The notes: a model not told the origin generated them from the letters alone. 64,000 bases of DNA from Cladorhizidae sp. MBARI D1340-BT2 (GCA_028752905.1 JAQNBH010000014.1:29732825-29796824), one strand, 5' to 3'. Shown: positions 12,023 to 62,094, numbered from the stretch's first letter. Translations and numbers: made by a program.

Positions 12023-12137
12023 AGTGCACTCAAATCACACTTGAGGGACAGATATTAGTTTCAGGAGGATTATTTGGACACCTTGGGTTTGTGCCACACT
12101 CTGATATCAATCTGAAATTACCAGTTATCTACACTTC

Positions 12138-12292
12138 TGTGTGTGTGTGTGTGTGTGTGCGTGTGTGTGTGCTTGAGTGAGTGAGGTGTATGTGTGCCTG
12201 TGTGTGTGTGAGTGAGTAAGTGTGCATGTGGTGTGTGTGCATAGGTGAAGTGAGTGTGAGTGTGTGTGAGAGAGTCTGTGTGTGCACATGTG
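12138..12292. repeat. GT-rich microsatellite
   Basis: An imperfect (GT)n tract with GTGA and GCGT interruptions. Further GT tracts occur at 14026-14088, 58684-58705, 59347-59360 and 61001-61030. Confidence 0.9.
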
Positions 12293-12597
12293 TGTGAATA
12301 TATATATACTGACCACATTTGTGAAATGTAGAAAGCTTAACAAACTCCTCACTTTAATTATGTTTATAAGTAAGCCATACATAACCTCTCACCCACCTAA
12401 TGAATATAGTTGAGTCCCTCCAGTCTTCAAAGTGGGTGTTTCCTAGGACCTGCCATTTGTCAAGTGCTCAATGACCTAACAGGATAGCTATGAATGTTGT
12501 TGGGTGTAATTAATTGCTGACTAGGCAACTGGTGGCTGTAGCCAATCATTCTGATAAAAATCTGAATTAAACCACAAAGTGTTACACCTCGCAATCC

Positions 12598-12626
12598 TAG
12601 CATTACATCATCATGATGTCATCATC
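12598..12626. repeat. Palindromic flank of the telomere-like array
   Basis: TAGCATTACATCATCATGAT followed by GTCATC contains a near-palindrome. It is almost identical to 24455-24483, which sits just left of a second, degenerate TAGGG-rich array. The shared flank suggests both arrays belong to one dispersed repeat family. Confidence 0.55.
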
Positions 12627-12649
12627 AATGCTATACAGATCATGACTGG

Positions 12650-13968
12650 TTGTGGCTAGGGTTAGGATTAGTGCAGTGGCTAGTGTTAGGATTAGGGCAC
12701 TGGCTAGGGTTAGGACTAGGGCACTGGCTAGGGTTAGGACTAGGGCAGTGGCTAGGGCAGTGGCTAGGGTTAGGGCTAGGGCAGTGGCTAGGGCAGTGGC
12801 TAGGGTTAGGACTAGGGCAGTGGCTAGGGCAGTGGCTAGGGCTAGGGCAGTGGCTAGGGCAGTGGCTAGGGTTAGGACTAGGGCAGTGGCTAGGGTTAGG
12901 ATTAGGGCAGTGGCTAGGGCAGTGGCTAGGGCAGTGGCTAGGGCAGTGGCTAGGGCAGTGGCTAGTGCAGTGGCTAGGGTTAGGATTAGGGCAGTGGCTA
13001 GTGTTAGGATTAGGGCAGTGGCTAGTGTTAGGACTAGTGCAGTGGCTAGGGCAGTGGCTAGTGCAGTGGCTAGGGTTAGGATTAGGGCAGTGGCTAGTGT
13101 TAGGATTAGGGCAGTGGCTAGTGTTAGGACTAGTGCAGTGGCTAGGGCAGTGGCTAGGGCAGTGGATAGGGCAGTGGCTAGGGCAGTGGCTAGGGCAGTG
13201 GCTAGGGCAGTGGCTAGGGTTAGGACTAGTGCAGTGGTTAGGGCAGTGGCTAGGGCAGTGGCTAGGGCAGTGGCTAGGGTTAGGATTAGGGCAGTGGCTA
13301 GGGTTAGGACTAGGGCAATGGCTAGGGCAGTGGCTAGGGTTAGGACTAGGGCAGTGGCTAGGGCAGTGGCTAGGGCAGTGGCTAGGGCAGTGGCTAGGGC
13401 AGTGGCTAGGGCAGTGGCTAGGGCAGTGGCTAGGGCAGTGGCTAGGGCAGTGGCTAGGGCAGTGGCTAGGGCAGTGGCTAGGGCAGTGGCTAGGGCAGTG
13501 GCTAGGGCAGTGGCTAGGGCAGTGGCTAGGGCAGTGGCTAGGGCAGTGGCTAGGGTTAGGACTAGGGCAGTGGCTAGGGCAGTGGCTAGGGTTAGGGCTA
13601 GGGCAGTGGCTAGGGCAGTGGCTAGGGCAGTGGCTAGGGCAGTGGCTAGGGCAGTGGCTAGGGTTAGGACTAGGGCAGTGGCTAGGGCAGTGGCTAGGGT
13701 TAGGGCTAGGGCAGTGGCTAGGGCAGTGGCTAGGGCAGTGGCTAGGGCAGTGGCTAGGGCAGTGGCTAGGGCAGTGGCTAGGGCAGTGGCTAGGGCAGTG
13801 GCTAGGGTTAGGATTAGGGCAGTGGCTAGGGTTAGGATTAGGGCAGTGGCTAGGGTTAGGATTAGGGCAGTGGCTAGGGCAGTGGCTAGGGCAGTGGCTA
13901 GGGTTAGGACTAGGGCAGTGGCTAGGGCAGTGGCTAGGGCAGTGGCTAGGGCAGTGGCTAGGGCAGTT
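12650..13968. repeat. Telomere-like minisatellite (GCTAGGGCAGTG / GCTAGGGTTAGGACTAGG)
   Basis: The 12-bp unit GCTAGGGCAGTG alternates with GGTTAGGACTAG or GGTTAGGATTAG units that resemble the animal telomere repeat TTAGGG. The total is about 1.3 kb. It is interstitial, with unique sequence and genes on its right, so it is not a chromosome end. The open frames over it (QWLGQWLG- or ARAVARAV-type) are repeat artefacts. Confidence 0.93.
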
Positions 13969-14257
13969 TAATAGTATAATGTTGAATTTCCAGGCCTGCT
14001 TACGCTACCTTCTACAAGTGAACCGAATGTGTGTGTGTGTGTGTGTGTGAGTGTGTGTGTGTGTGTGTGAGAGAGAGAGTGTGTGTGTTGTTGTTGATTT
14101 TGACCTGCTCTAGTTATAATTTAGGCTCTTGTTCACATGCCATCTTGGGTGAGTGGGAGGGAGAGGAGGGAGGAGGTTAGAGAAATGAAAGGAAAGAAAG
14201 AACTTTGTTGTCCCTTGTAATCTCCTGTTTTTAGAATTTGCAACATAATAAGTTTTG

Positions 14258-14580
<323 letters not shown>

Positions 14581-14770
14581 TTTTATTTTAATTTTTATAT
14601 TTTTATGTAACAAAAAGTACTTGGAAATTTTTGGGGGGTTCACTATACAATATCTGCACCTCTTCATCCCTTACCTAACTTATATCCTCCATTTCCCAAC
14701 CCTGTCTCCCTCCCTCTTATCCAAACCTTCTCCGCACCACTCCCATATGTGTTCTTCACTCTCAAATCAG

Positions 14771-51912
<37,142 letters not shown>

Positions 51913-53000
51913 ACTCACACACGGACTCGGTCACGTCTTCAGCCCCTCCTACTATTACCTCCCCCTCCTGTACCTCCTACACCCCCACACTTCTCCATCT
52001 CATCTGAGGAGATTGCTTGACATTTTAGATAACTGTAATAGTTACATTATCGATATGAAATCCATTTTGTACATGCAATTTATGTGTATTATATATAATT
52101 AGCATTACCTTGTAGTCGGTTTTGTAGATTTTATCATCCTGTATGACATGCTAAGCCTAGTTCACATGACTGGCATCTCTATGGAGGATGCGACATGAAG
52201 CAGCATTTGGCTATAATTATGGCTAAGATCTGCACTTTGATTTGCAACTTGGTATCCCCAAGAGATTACATACTTAAGTGGGAGCACTGAACTTTCAACT
52301 TATTAGCAAGGGATCACTTCGCCCACTGTAAACACTGCATCTGCATGCAAATGCATGCAACAGTGATGCGTGTCCAACATACAATACATACTGCCCCACC
52401 CTTACATGCATTCATGTTTTTATCTTGCTGTTGTGTCACCATGCCAACTGACAGAGATATGTGGAGGGAGAATTGTATAGATGAGCAGCTAATCTGTGCC
52501 CACGTAGCAAGCAAACACCGTGATAAGCCGACACACGGCTAGACCTCTGCACCAGTAGATGACCTGAAAACGTGAGAGACAAAGAAAGATAAGGGAAGGT
52601 TGTTGACATGCCTCCAAGATGATAAGTTGTTTGTGTTGATAGTTTTTTGTGTCACTGGTGCAGCGAACCTCATTAGGTAACTTTTAGATGAGCTCTGAGA
52701 AGGACTAGTAAAAATTGAGATTACTTTTGCTTACTCTCATGAGTGCACAGGGTCTGGTTCCTCAGTGATGGTCAATGCTATATACGAGGTTCTCCATGAA
52801 CCACCCTGGCACAAAATATGGTAGCTCAGTTAGAGCCAGTGCCACCAGGTTCACCAGCAAATTCTCCATATCCATTTTTTTTAAACAACAATATTGCCGT
52901 ACTTTTGTATTATTCTTGTCAAGTTCTGCCATAAAGTGAGCATGATATTAAGGAGAATCTTAGCTTAGTGTGTGTATGAGGATGGAGACATACTGCAGGT
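51913..53000. other. Downstream sequence and 3' UTR candidate
   Basis: A/T-rich with pyrimidine-rich start. No further exon, RNA gene or element ends recognised before the LTR at 53002. Confidence 0.5.
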
Positions 53001-53384
53001 CTGTCCTCACTGGAGTAGGGCTATAGCGCTTGAAGGGTAGTTTATGCAGCGCTGGTAGAGATAGGTCCAACAAAAACTCCTCATTATGAGCCAGTCAGTC
53101 CCTTTAATATGGCTGGCTGGCTCCAGCACATAAATGACTAAACAAGGAAATGATATCAACATGATAGCAGGGTATAGAGTTCTAATATGGTTACACTATC
53201 TATTGCCCAAGATGTGTGTGGATGTGATCTTGTGGTTCTATAGTGTTAATCCTTTAGTCAGGCCATCAGTGCGGGTGTAGTCCTTAGTCAGGGGATATGG
53301 TCCCTGATATCCCCTTCCCCTACTGATAGTTGGAAGACATGAGGTCAGTCCAGGCTTGCCACGAGTGTCCATCAGCATTGCTGT

Positions 53385-54130
53385 TAGACCTAGAGAACAA
53401 CTCTGGCAGAGGAGACCTAGAGAACAACTCTGGCAGAGGAGACCTAGAGAACAACTCTGGCAGAGGAGACCTAGAGAACAACTCTGGCAGAAGAGACCTA
53501 GAGAACAACTCTGGCAGAAGAGACCTGGAGAACAACTCTGGCAGAAGAGACCTGGAGAACAACTCTGGCAGAAGAGACCTAGAGAACAACTCTGGCAGAG
53601 GAGACCTAAAGAAGAACTCTGGCAGAGGAGACCCAGAGAACAACTCTGGCAGAGGAGACCTAGAGAACAGCTCTGGCAGAAGGGACCTGGAGAACAACTC
53701 TGACAGAAGAGACCTGGAGAACAACTCTGGCAGAAGAGACCTAGAGAACAACTCTGGCAGAGGAGACCTAGAGAAGAACTCTGGCAGAGGAGACCTAGAG
53801 AACAACTCTTGCAGAGGAGACCTAGAGAACAACTCTGGAAGAAGAGACCTAGAGAACAACTCTGGCAGAAAAGACCTAGAGAACACATCTGGCAGAGGAG
53901 ACCTAGAGAACAACTCTGGCCGAAGAGACCTAGAGAACAATTCTGGCAGAGGATACCTAGAGAACAACTCTGGCAGAAGAGACCTGGAGAACAATTCTGG
54001 CAGAAGAGACTTGGAGAACAACTCTGGCACAAGAGACCTAGAGAACAACTCTGGCAGAAGAGATCTAGAGAACAACTCTGGCAGAGGAGACCTAGAGAAC
54101 AATTCTGGCAGAGGATACCTAGAGATCTCT
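53385..54130. repeat. 27-bp minisatellite inside the RNase H region
   Basis: About 27 copies of AGAGAACAACTCTGGCAGAG followed by GAGACCT. Because 27 is a multiple of three and the unit lacks stops, several frames stay open with 9-residue periods (LENNSGRGD on plus, LPELFSRSP on minus). On minus it follows CLAMVEVIKHFRVHL of RNase H, so the array expanded within the element's RNase H coding sequence. Confidence 0.92.
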
Positions 54131-54298
54131 ATCTTTTCTGGGGCAGTGTGTGACGGTGAAGTGGTATGGCTGGAGTGGAGATGAACACGAAAATGCTTGA
54201 TGACTTCCACCATGGCGAGGCATTGAATGAACAGTGGCATATCTGGTTTCTCGTGGAAGTAGTTTTCTCGAATATTATGCGACTGGTCATTGTTCTCT

Positions 54299-54784
54299 CT
54301 AATCGTTGACCAGACTCAAGACAGCCCCTATGCCTGCGTTAGAGGCATCTGTCTGGAAGGTGAAGTGGTGGTCCAAGATGGAGTTCATGAGTATGGAGGA
54401 GGAGGTGATGGCGTGTTTGAGGGAGTTTGGGGCATCCTTTTTGGTCAGGTTTGTGAGGGGTGTAGATATGGAGGAGATTGAAGGGATAAAGCGGCGATAA
54501 TAGCTGGCCAGCCTGAGGAAAGCTGTGGACAGACGCTCATCAGAGTGTCTTTTTTCCTTTTGGGGATGGGGAGTTCTTGGATTGCTGAGTCTTTTGCTGT
54601 CTCTGGGCATACCTGCCCTTATTGTTAGTCCAACATCTCTGTGAGCGTGAAGGATGAGGCATAGATGGGTGAGGTGGTTCTCCCAGGTGTCACTATGTAT
54701 GATGACATCATCCATGTAGGCAGATGAGAAGGAAGCCAGAATTGTATTCATAAGGCATTGAAATACTGAGGGTGCACCTACCAA
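54299..54784 (-). pseudogene. RT palm and start of RNase H, Ty3/gypsy
   Basis: The longest intact piece of the decayed element: VGAPSVFQCLMNTILASF, the catalytic YMDDVIIHS, a connection region (LRLASYYRRFIPSIS), and FQTDASNAGIGAVLSLVND of RNase H. Upstream RT motifs continue in other frames to about 55140. Confidence 0.88.
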
Positions 54785-55589
54785 GCCAAAAGCTTAAACT
54801 GTAACTTGCCTCCTGATGTGACGAAGGCTGTCTTTTACCGATCTTGTACTGCTACTGTGATCTGCCAATAGACTTTCATGAGGATGAGGGTGGTAATGAA
54901 TTTGGATGATCCCAATTGGTCGATTGGGTGGTCAACCTGGGTACGGGGAAGGGGTATGGGGTGGTGAGGAAATTCAATCTTCTATACTCGACGCAGAGTC
55001 TGCGGTATCCGTCTTTTTTGGAGGCAAGAAGTATGGGGAAGGCCCATGGAGGGTTCTATCAGGTCGGCTTGGAGGAGTGCTTCAACTTCAGTCTCTACTA
55101 TTCTCTGTCTTGCTGCTGAAAGTCTGTAAGGTGGAAGGTAGATAGGAGTAGGTTCTCTGGTAAGGATGGTGATCTCAGTGAGGGTGGTGTGGTCTGGTTG
55201 GTCATTGAAGACATAGTAAAGGTGTGGAGTAGGTCCTGTAGTTGGGTTGTCTGGTCTGGGGAGAGATAGAGTCGGGCAGGTCTTCTTGGTTGGAGGGTGG
55301 TTCGATCCAATGTTGGATGTCGCTATCTGCTTCTATAGAGGTGTCTACAGGAGAGTGCCGTGGTCATTGTCTTCAGTGTCGATTGCTAGGCAATCTGGGA
55401 GGGGTGGGTATCATTGCTTCCGCATATTTATATGGATACCTTTTTCTTTTCTCTGGAGGATCTGAGGAGGTAGGTAGGGGTAGGGATCTTTTGTGTTACT
55501 TGGAAGAGTCCTTGCCAGCAGGCCTGGAGTTTCCCTCGGTCGTCGGGGAGGAGCCCCAGTGCCTGGTCATCTGGCTCGAAGGAGCGGTC

Positions 55590-56530
55590 TTGTGCAGTCT
55601 CATCATACTAAGTTTTTTGGTTCTTCTTTGCGAGCTCTTCATTCTCCTTGACTAATGCCTTGGTTGTTTCCAATCTGTTCATCACATTCTGTACATATGA
55701 TAGGACATTTTCTGTGGGTGGTGTCTGTCCTTCCCATACTTCTTTGAGGATATTCAATAGTCCCCTTGGTTGTCTGCCATAAAGGAGCTGGAATGGGAGT
55801 AACCTGTGGTTGCCTGGGGAAGCGAAGAGGAGGTAAGGGAAGGGCGTTATCCCATTGGTTGTCGGATTTATCAGATCATCTGCATGAGGGTTCCGTTAAA
55901 CCTCCCTACTAGGCCATCAGTCTGTGGGTGCTATGGAGAGATCTAGATACCCCTGATGCCTAGCTGAGCGTACAACTCCTTGGACAGTTTGCTGTGGAAA
56001 TTCGACCAACAGTACGTTAAGATCTCGGATGGTACACCTACTCTGGTAAACAACTGGATAAGTGCATCTGCCACTGCAGTGCTGTGTGTTGTCTTGAGAG
56101 GGAGGGCCTCCGGAAACGGTGTGGCATAATCACAGATTTTCTAGATATAGCTGTAGCCAGACTTGGATCAGTGGAAGGGGTCCCACAATATCCATGGTAT
56201 GGGCTATCTACCACAGGTAGGGGGTGGAGAACTTCTGCCTTGAAGGGTAGGCTGGTTCCTGGCACTGAGTACAATGTTGGCAAAACTGTTGCTCATCCGA
56301 TCTTACCCCTGGCTAATAGAACTGCTGAAGGATACGAGCAATCGTCCAAGGTGGCCAGCTATGGGGATAGTATGTGCCATACGTAGCATGTAGGAATGGT
56401 AGGGGCGAGGGAGCATCAGTTGGTAGGTGGGGTCTTTGTCTTCTTCATTGTGTTGGGTTTTGTAGAGGAGCTTTTTCCTGAATAATGTAGTCGCCAGTCT
56501 CATAGGAGGATTCCTGCCAGGCAAGTGCTA
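55590..56530 (-). pseudogene. Integrase, Ty3/gypsy
   Basis: On minus: an HHCC zinc-binding domain (LMLPRPYHSYMLRMAHTIPI then AGHLG; CQHCTQC after a frameshift), the first catalytic Asp context MDIVGPLPLI, and a frameshifted core with HPQTDGLV-like text. The C-terminal text LLYGRQPRGLLNILKEVWEG and ALVKENEELAKKNQK follows. It lies upstream of RT in element sense. Confidence 0.82.
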
Positions 56531-58149
56531 GGGATCGGTCCACGAATTGTTCTTTGTCTTCTTCTTGGGTGTTAGGAAGATATCGTCTGCGAAGGCAGTC
56601 CAGTATGGGTAATGGTGTCTTCTTCTAGCTCAGGGTGTTCTGGTTCCGCAGTGTGAATGGGTAGAGTGGGATCTGTGGGGGAAGCAACAGGGTTAAGATC
56701 AGTAGGTAAGATTTGTACCTGGGTTGGTGTGGGATGGAGAAGCTGTCCTGCATCGTGAGATCTTCCATTTTCAGGGGTGATGATTGGGTTAGGTGTGCCT
56801 CCACTCATCTTATTCAGGCACCCTTGAAGCTGGTGTTCCTGTCTCTGCCAGGCGGACTCTGCCCTGGTGTACAAGGTGAAAAATACTCTCTTCTCATGTA
56901 AGGTGTGGCCCAAATGCCAGAGGGGCGGGACATCTCTCCCTACCAGAATATAAACATTGTAGATTGCTACCTGTAGGTAGAACTCGTCTGCCACATCCAG
57001 CTGTGTAGGTACATTGGCTAATGGTAATTTCAACCTGTGTTTGGTAGGAAGTCTCTGTGAGCCCCAGTGAGTAGGTGGTCAGGTATCCATTTGGAATGTA
57101 CCATGGTTTTTTCAGGTGTTTGACGTGATCCTGCTTAATTGTCAGCAATGTGCATTGCCTCTCATCCATTTGAGGGTTGTCTATCTCTGAACGCATGTCC
57201 TCATGTGGTCTGGCATTCTGGCTTGAGCATGTTCAGTGGTTATGGTCTCAAAGAAGTCCTCTTTGCTTGTCTTGTTGTGAAACCATTTTGGAACTCTGGA
57301 GAGATGCTTGGGGTTGAGCAGGTACTAGGCTAGATGCCCAGTGATCTCTTGGAACTCAGTGTGCATGCATGTGGGGCTGAAACGATTGTAGGAAATCTTC
57401 GCAGTCTTTCCCATCTCGCATGACTGTATTGATGGGTGGGTGTGGTCATGGATGAGTGTGGTCACACCTTGGTGGAGTTGGAGAGGTGATAGAGTTCCAT
57501 TTATTACTTACTAATGTCTTTTACTTGTTGTCTTTCCTCTTCTCTTCTCTCTCTCTACTTCTTCTCTTTGTAGTCATTCTTCCTCTCTGGCCTCTTGATG
57601 GGCTAATCTTTCTTCACTTCTTAGGTCTCTAACTGCATCTGGTGATACATTAGGTGAATGATGTCATCCATGGGGGCTGGGTTGGTATCATTGTCATTGT
57701 CAAGTTCTCTGGCGAGGATGTACTCTCCGGCCATCTCTTTCAAAGAGTTTGTGTCTCTGGTAACCATGGTTAGTGCTGGTGGGGAAATCTCTGTTGGGAA
57801 AGGGAATAAAGGTTAGAGTGGAGTAAGTTTGGCACTGGTTTCAAGGGATTCTTGATCTGTCTTCTCTTTGGTGAAAGTTGTTTCTGTAGCTGCCCCATAT
57901 GTAAGGAATGGAGATCTTATACTGAATGCCTGTCCTCACTGGAGCAGGGATGTAGCATTTGAAGGGTGGTTTATATGCAGCACTGGTAGAGATATATAGG
58001 TCCAACAAAATCTCCTCATTATGAGCCAGTCAGTCCCTTTTGTAGGGCTGGCTGCCTCCAGCACATAAATAGTCTGCGTAGGTAGCACAATCATCAACTG
58101 GAGGGAAAAAAGTACCTCAGAGGAGCCATTCTGTTTCCTTCATTACCAA

Positions 58150-61100
58150 AGTATGGTCAACATGGCGAGTGAAGCGAGTCCACATGGAGTTGAACAGAAA
58201 ACTTGAGCATGGCATATGTACGATCTATGTATGTACGTAATTCCTGAGCATGGCATATGTGTACGATCTATGTATGTACGTAAATCCATAAAAAAACAGT
58301 GTGGGTTTAGGAGGCAATGGTACAAGAAAACAACTTTGCTGGAGGAAGAACTGGCTGCACTGGTAAGGATTGCGTTGCTTGTGCAGAAAATATAACTATG
58401 CTTATAAACACAAGCTAACATTTTTCATACTCGGTGGGTTTACTCAGGAAACCACGGTTAATGAATATGATTTCTAATGAAATGTTATCTGAAATCTTTA
58501 CAGAAAGACAGATTTTTTATTGTTCTAAAATGAATACATTTTCATTTCATAGGGATCCTTCCCAAATATCAAAGGCTTGGTGTGCACTGTGCTTACACAG
58601 TTGTTTGCCATGAATGCTCAGTTAGGCATTATTATTTTGGAAATGATGATGACTGCATCCTGCACTGGTCGAAGAGAAGAAATGTGTGTGTGTGTGTGTG
58701 TGTGAGTGTGCGAGTGAAAAATAATATTACCTTCTATTACCAATATTTGTATCTTTAATAGATAAGCTTGAGAGGAAAGATGAAGCATGCTCATGAAGGC
58801 TTGGACAATAAATCTGGAATTATAACTAGCATCAACACATGAAACAAAGTTAGGCTATTTCTATCACAGTGTTTATTAATTCCCTTACTACCATAATTTA
58901 GCATTATCTAGCAAGACAATCTAGCTAGCTACACATTGAAAATTATTTGCATTAAAAACAATCACAATGTAGTTAATTTATTTATTACCTTCATTGCCAC
59001 CACCAAGAAACTTCCTTTGGTTCAGGTAAAGCTTTTACACTCCATATTCCATGTTTCTACAAGGAGTACCACAAAAGTATGCCATTAATTAAACTTTTAA
59101 GATTGCCTTTGAGATCTAGAAGCTTCAAACGGACACTAAAGCTGACAAACTCTATACACAATGGAGTGCTTAAGATAGCTGTGAGACAGCTGTAGTTAAC
59201 TATTGCATTGTATTAGGCATGATCCAAAGGACAGATTTGCTGCTGTCAATTTATCTTTAGAGTTTTGAGTATGAGTAGGAAGCTGCAACAGCACTTCCAT
59301 ATTTCACATTGTCTAGCCATGAAGGTGTGATTAATTAGGAAATATGTGTGTGTGTGTGTAAAATAATATTACCTTGAATTACCAATCGTTAATAGTCCTA
59401 CTGTATAACACTTGAGAGAAGAGAAGGGCTTAATACCACTATCTAACAAGAAAATCTAGCTAACTAAGCATTGAAAATTATTCGTGTTCAAAATCAGTAG
59501 TTTTTTCAAATTTACTTTATTGCTAGATAGCGCTTTGCGTAATCCACCATCAAGAAACTTCCTTAAACTCTGGTAAACCTTCTACACTCCATCTGTCCTT
59601 GTTCCATCTGTCCACGTTTCTACAAGGGAAAGAGAGCCATAAAAGTGTGCCATTAACTAATCTCCTTGAAGATTACCTTAGAAGCTGCTTGACATACTGT
59701 ATAGAACGGAGGCATGAGATAGCTGTGATAAAGCAAGCTATAGCCACAAATCACATATGTAGCTATAACTACTGCTCTGTACTAGTCATGATTATCATCA
59801 GATTTACTTCTAACTTTCTAAGCACAGATTTTGAGACATGCAACTTACTTTGTTGTGGTTTCCAATAATCTCTTGAATAAAGGTGCTCTGAGAAAGCCAT
59901 AGTTACAAACCATGACTTTATTAGCATCTGCACTGGTCTGGGTGAGAAGGATGTCTACTGATGAAAAACCACAATACAAGCTGCTACATTACTCCCTGAA
60001 GCTCCCAGGTTTAGCTGTCTAGCTATGGAGGTGTGTTTAATTTGGAAATAGTTGTCAGGTGGTTTCTTGTGTGCATGTGCACACTAAAACCATAGCTACG
60101 AGCTCAGATTCAGATTCCAAACCTTTGTAAGCAATAGATAGCTCTTTGATTTGCCAGAATGGAATAGACTTCAGAAAAGGAGAGAAAGAGAAAAGTCAGA
60201 GCCTGCTTCTGAAACAGCAGAATAACAAGGACTGAGATTTGTTAAAAAAGAGCCGAGTGTTGTAAAAATTGTGGGTGAAGCACAGCAGCCCACAATGGAG
60301 TAGCTTTTTTAGGATCAGGTGAAGTTTTATTCTGACTTAACCACTCTATTTATCAACACACTCTATAACTGTTGACATGATTGCTAAAATAGAAATGATC
60401 ATCACTGACAAGTTCTAAAATGGAAATGATTGTTAAGGTTAATATAGAGCTGATACTCCGTGAAAACTGTAAGTAATATACTGCATTTATCTACTGCAAT
60501 CAAATTTGATTAGCGAGCAAAGCGAGCCATTACAGGGGAATTGAATGGAAAACTTGATACTGCATATTTATCTATGTGTTCACCGTACATTCACCCACAA
60601 AATATAGGAACAGGACATCTGTCTTAAAATAATGCCAGCTTCATTAAATCGGCAATCAGAAAACAGTTTGCTGGAGGAATAATTGGCTGCATGGCAAATG
60701 TAAATTCTGCTGCTTATGCAGAAAACGGAAATATTTTTATCAAGAAGCTAACATGGTTCAATACTCAGTGGATTTACTCAGGAAGCCACAGGGATGATGC
60801 TTTATACTGAAATCTAAAAACTGAAATCTTTACAGCTAATTAGATTTTAGATGGCGGTAAAATTAGGGAATCCTTTCCAAAATAACAAACAGCCATCTGT
60901 TGCACACTGTGCTTTCCTAGTACTTTACCATGAATGCTCCGTTTAACTTTATTTTTATGGAAATGATGATAACTGCATCCGGCACTGGCCGAAGTGGAGA
61001 TGTGTGTGTGTGTGTTTGTGGTATGTGTGTGTAATATATCTTTGTATCTATATAATGCTTGAGAGCAGACAAAACTTGGCTATTTCTATGGGACAGTTCC

Positions 61101-62010
61101 TTACTACCATACTTTAGCTCTTTCTGAAGATAATCTACCTAGCTACATATTGAAATTAAAAACAATCATAGCTGTAGTAAACTTTTATTGACTTCATTGG
61201 TAGCTAGCGCTTGGCATCTTCCATCATCGAGACACTTCCTTAGGCTCAGGTAAAGCTTCTTCACTCCATCTGCCCATGCTTCTACAAGGGAAGAAGTGCC
61301 ACCAAATTATGTCATTAACTAAACCATGAAGATTGCCTTTGAGATCTAGAAGCTTCCAATGGACACTAAAGCATGACATACACTATACAATGCAGTGCTT
61401 GAGAGAGGGCTGTGAGAAAGCTATAGCTACAAACCTCTATAATCACTGCATTGTACTAGGCAAGATCCAATGAAAGAAATCATCATATAACTACTAACTT
61501 TCTAAGCGCCCACACTTGTGTTAGCTTGAGCTATGCAAGAACTTACTTTGTTTTGGTTTTCAATAGAGTCTTGACCCTATAGAGTTCTGAGATAAAGCTA
61601 AAGCTACAAACAATAGCTCTATTAGCCGTCTGTGCTTGGACCAAAGAATTAGTGATGAAAATCTACAACACTAGATGGTACAGCACTCTTTGAAACCCAC
61701 TTTGTCTTGCTATGGAGGTGCAATTAATTTGGAAATAGTTGTCATGTGTATAGTAAAATCATAGCTATGTAGATAGATAGAAAAATGAGTGGGAGAAGTA
61801 CAGCCCCCCATGTTGGAGAAGCTTCTTTGGGCTCAGGTAAAGCTTCCATACTCCATCTTTCTATAGCTTAAAAAATTCATGTCATTCTGTCACTCTAGCT
61901 ATGAACCTGTTTGCTAAACTGGAAATAATCGTCACCGATAAATGGCCGTGCTAAACTGGAAAGGATCATCATGCTCAATATATAGCAGGTTCCTTGGCAG
62001 TTTGCAATCT
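58150..62010. repeat. Degenerate tandem duplication, unit about 2.35 kb with internal partial copies
   Basis: The order at 58165-59330 recurs at 60515-61480: GAAGCGAGTC/AAAGCGAGCC, TTTGCTGGAGGAA, GGCTGCA, GTTTACTCAGGAA, GAAATCTTTACAG, a (TG)n tract, then CAGGTAAAGCTT and TTTGAGATCTAGAAGCTTC. A partial third copy covers about 59340-60030. A further module (GTGAAGCACAGCAGCCCAC / GAGAAGTACAGCCCCCCAT) is shared by 60270-60470 and 61790-62010. No coding sequence recognised. Confidence 0.7.
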
Positions 62011-62094
62011 GTAAAGAATATCTCTTAGCAACTTCTATAATTATATAACAATCCAATCAATAAAATTTTATGACCTCAATCATTTACAGATCAG

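Larger units (their letters stand above)
53002..58065 (-). mobile_element. Decayed Ty3/gypsy element with integrase before RT (Gmr1-like order)
   Basis: Diverged direct repeats TGTCCTCACTGGAG...CTCCAGCACA at 53002-53130 and 57931-58065 act as short LTRs with TG...CA ends. On minus, in order: gag-like (about 57760-57280); protease C-terminal part (VYILVGRDVPPLW near 56935); integrase zinc finger (HTIPIAGHLG ... CQHCTQC near 56360-56250), core (MDIVGPLP near 56195) and C-terminal part (LLYGRQPRGLLNILKEVWEG near 55770); RT (PPYRLSAARQRIVETEVEAL near 55120, KKDGYRRLCVEYRRLN, YMDDVIIHS near 54710); RNase H (FQTDASNAGIGAVLS near 54330). Many frameshifts and stops. No matching target duplication found. 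Confidence 0.8.

Noticed and set aside
12650..13968. A true telomere end
   Set aside because: Only part of the units contain TTAGG, most are GCTAGGGCAGTG, and genes continue on the right.
12650..14050. Long QWLGQWLG / ARAVARAV open frames
   Set aside because: 12-bp units without stop codons in a simple array; no start context, domains or splice partners.
53238..54240. LENNSGRGD or LPELFSRSP repeat proteins on either strand
   Set aside because: In-frame because the unit is 27 bp; located inside a dead retrotransposon's RNase H. No independent start or promoter.
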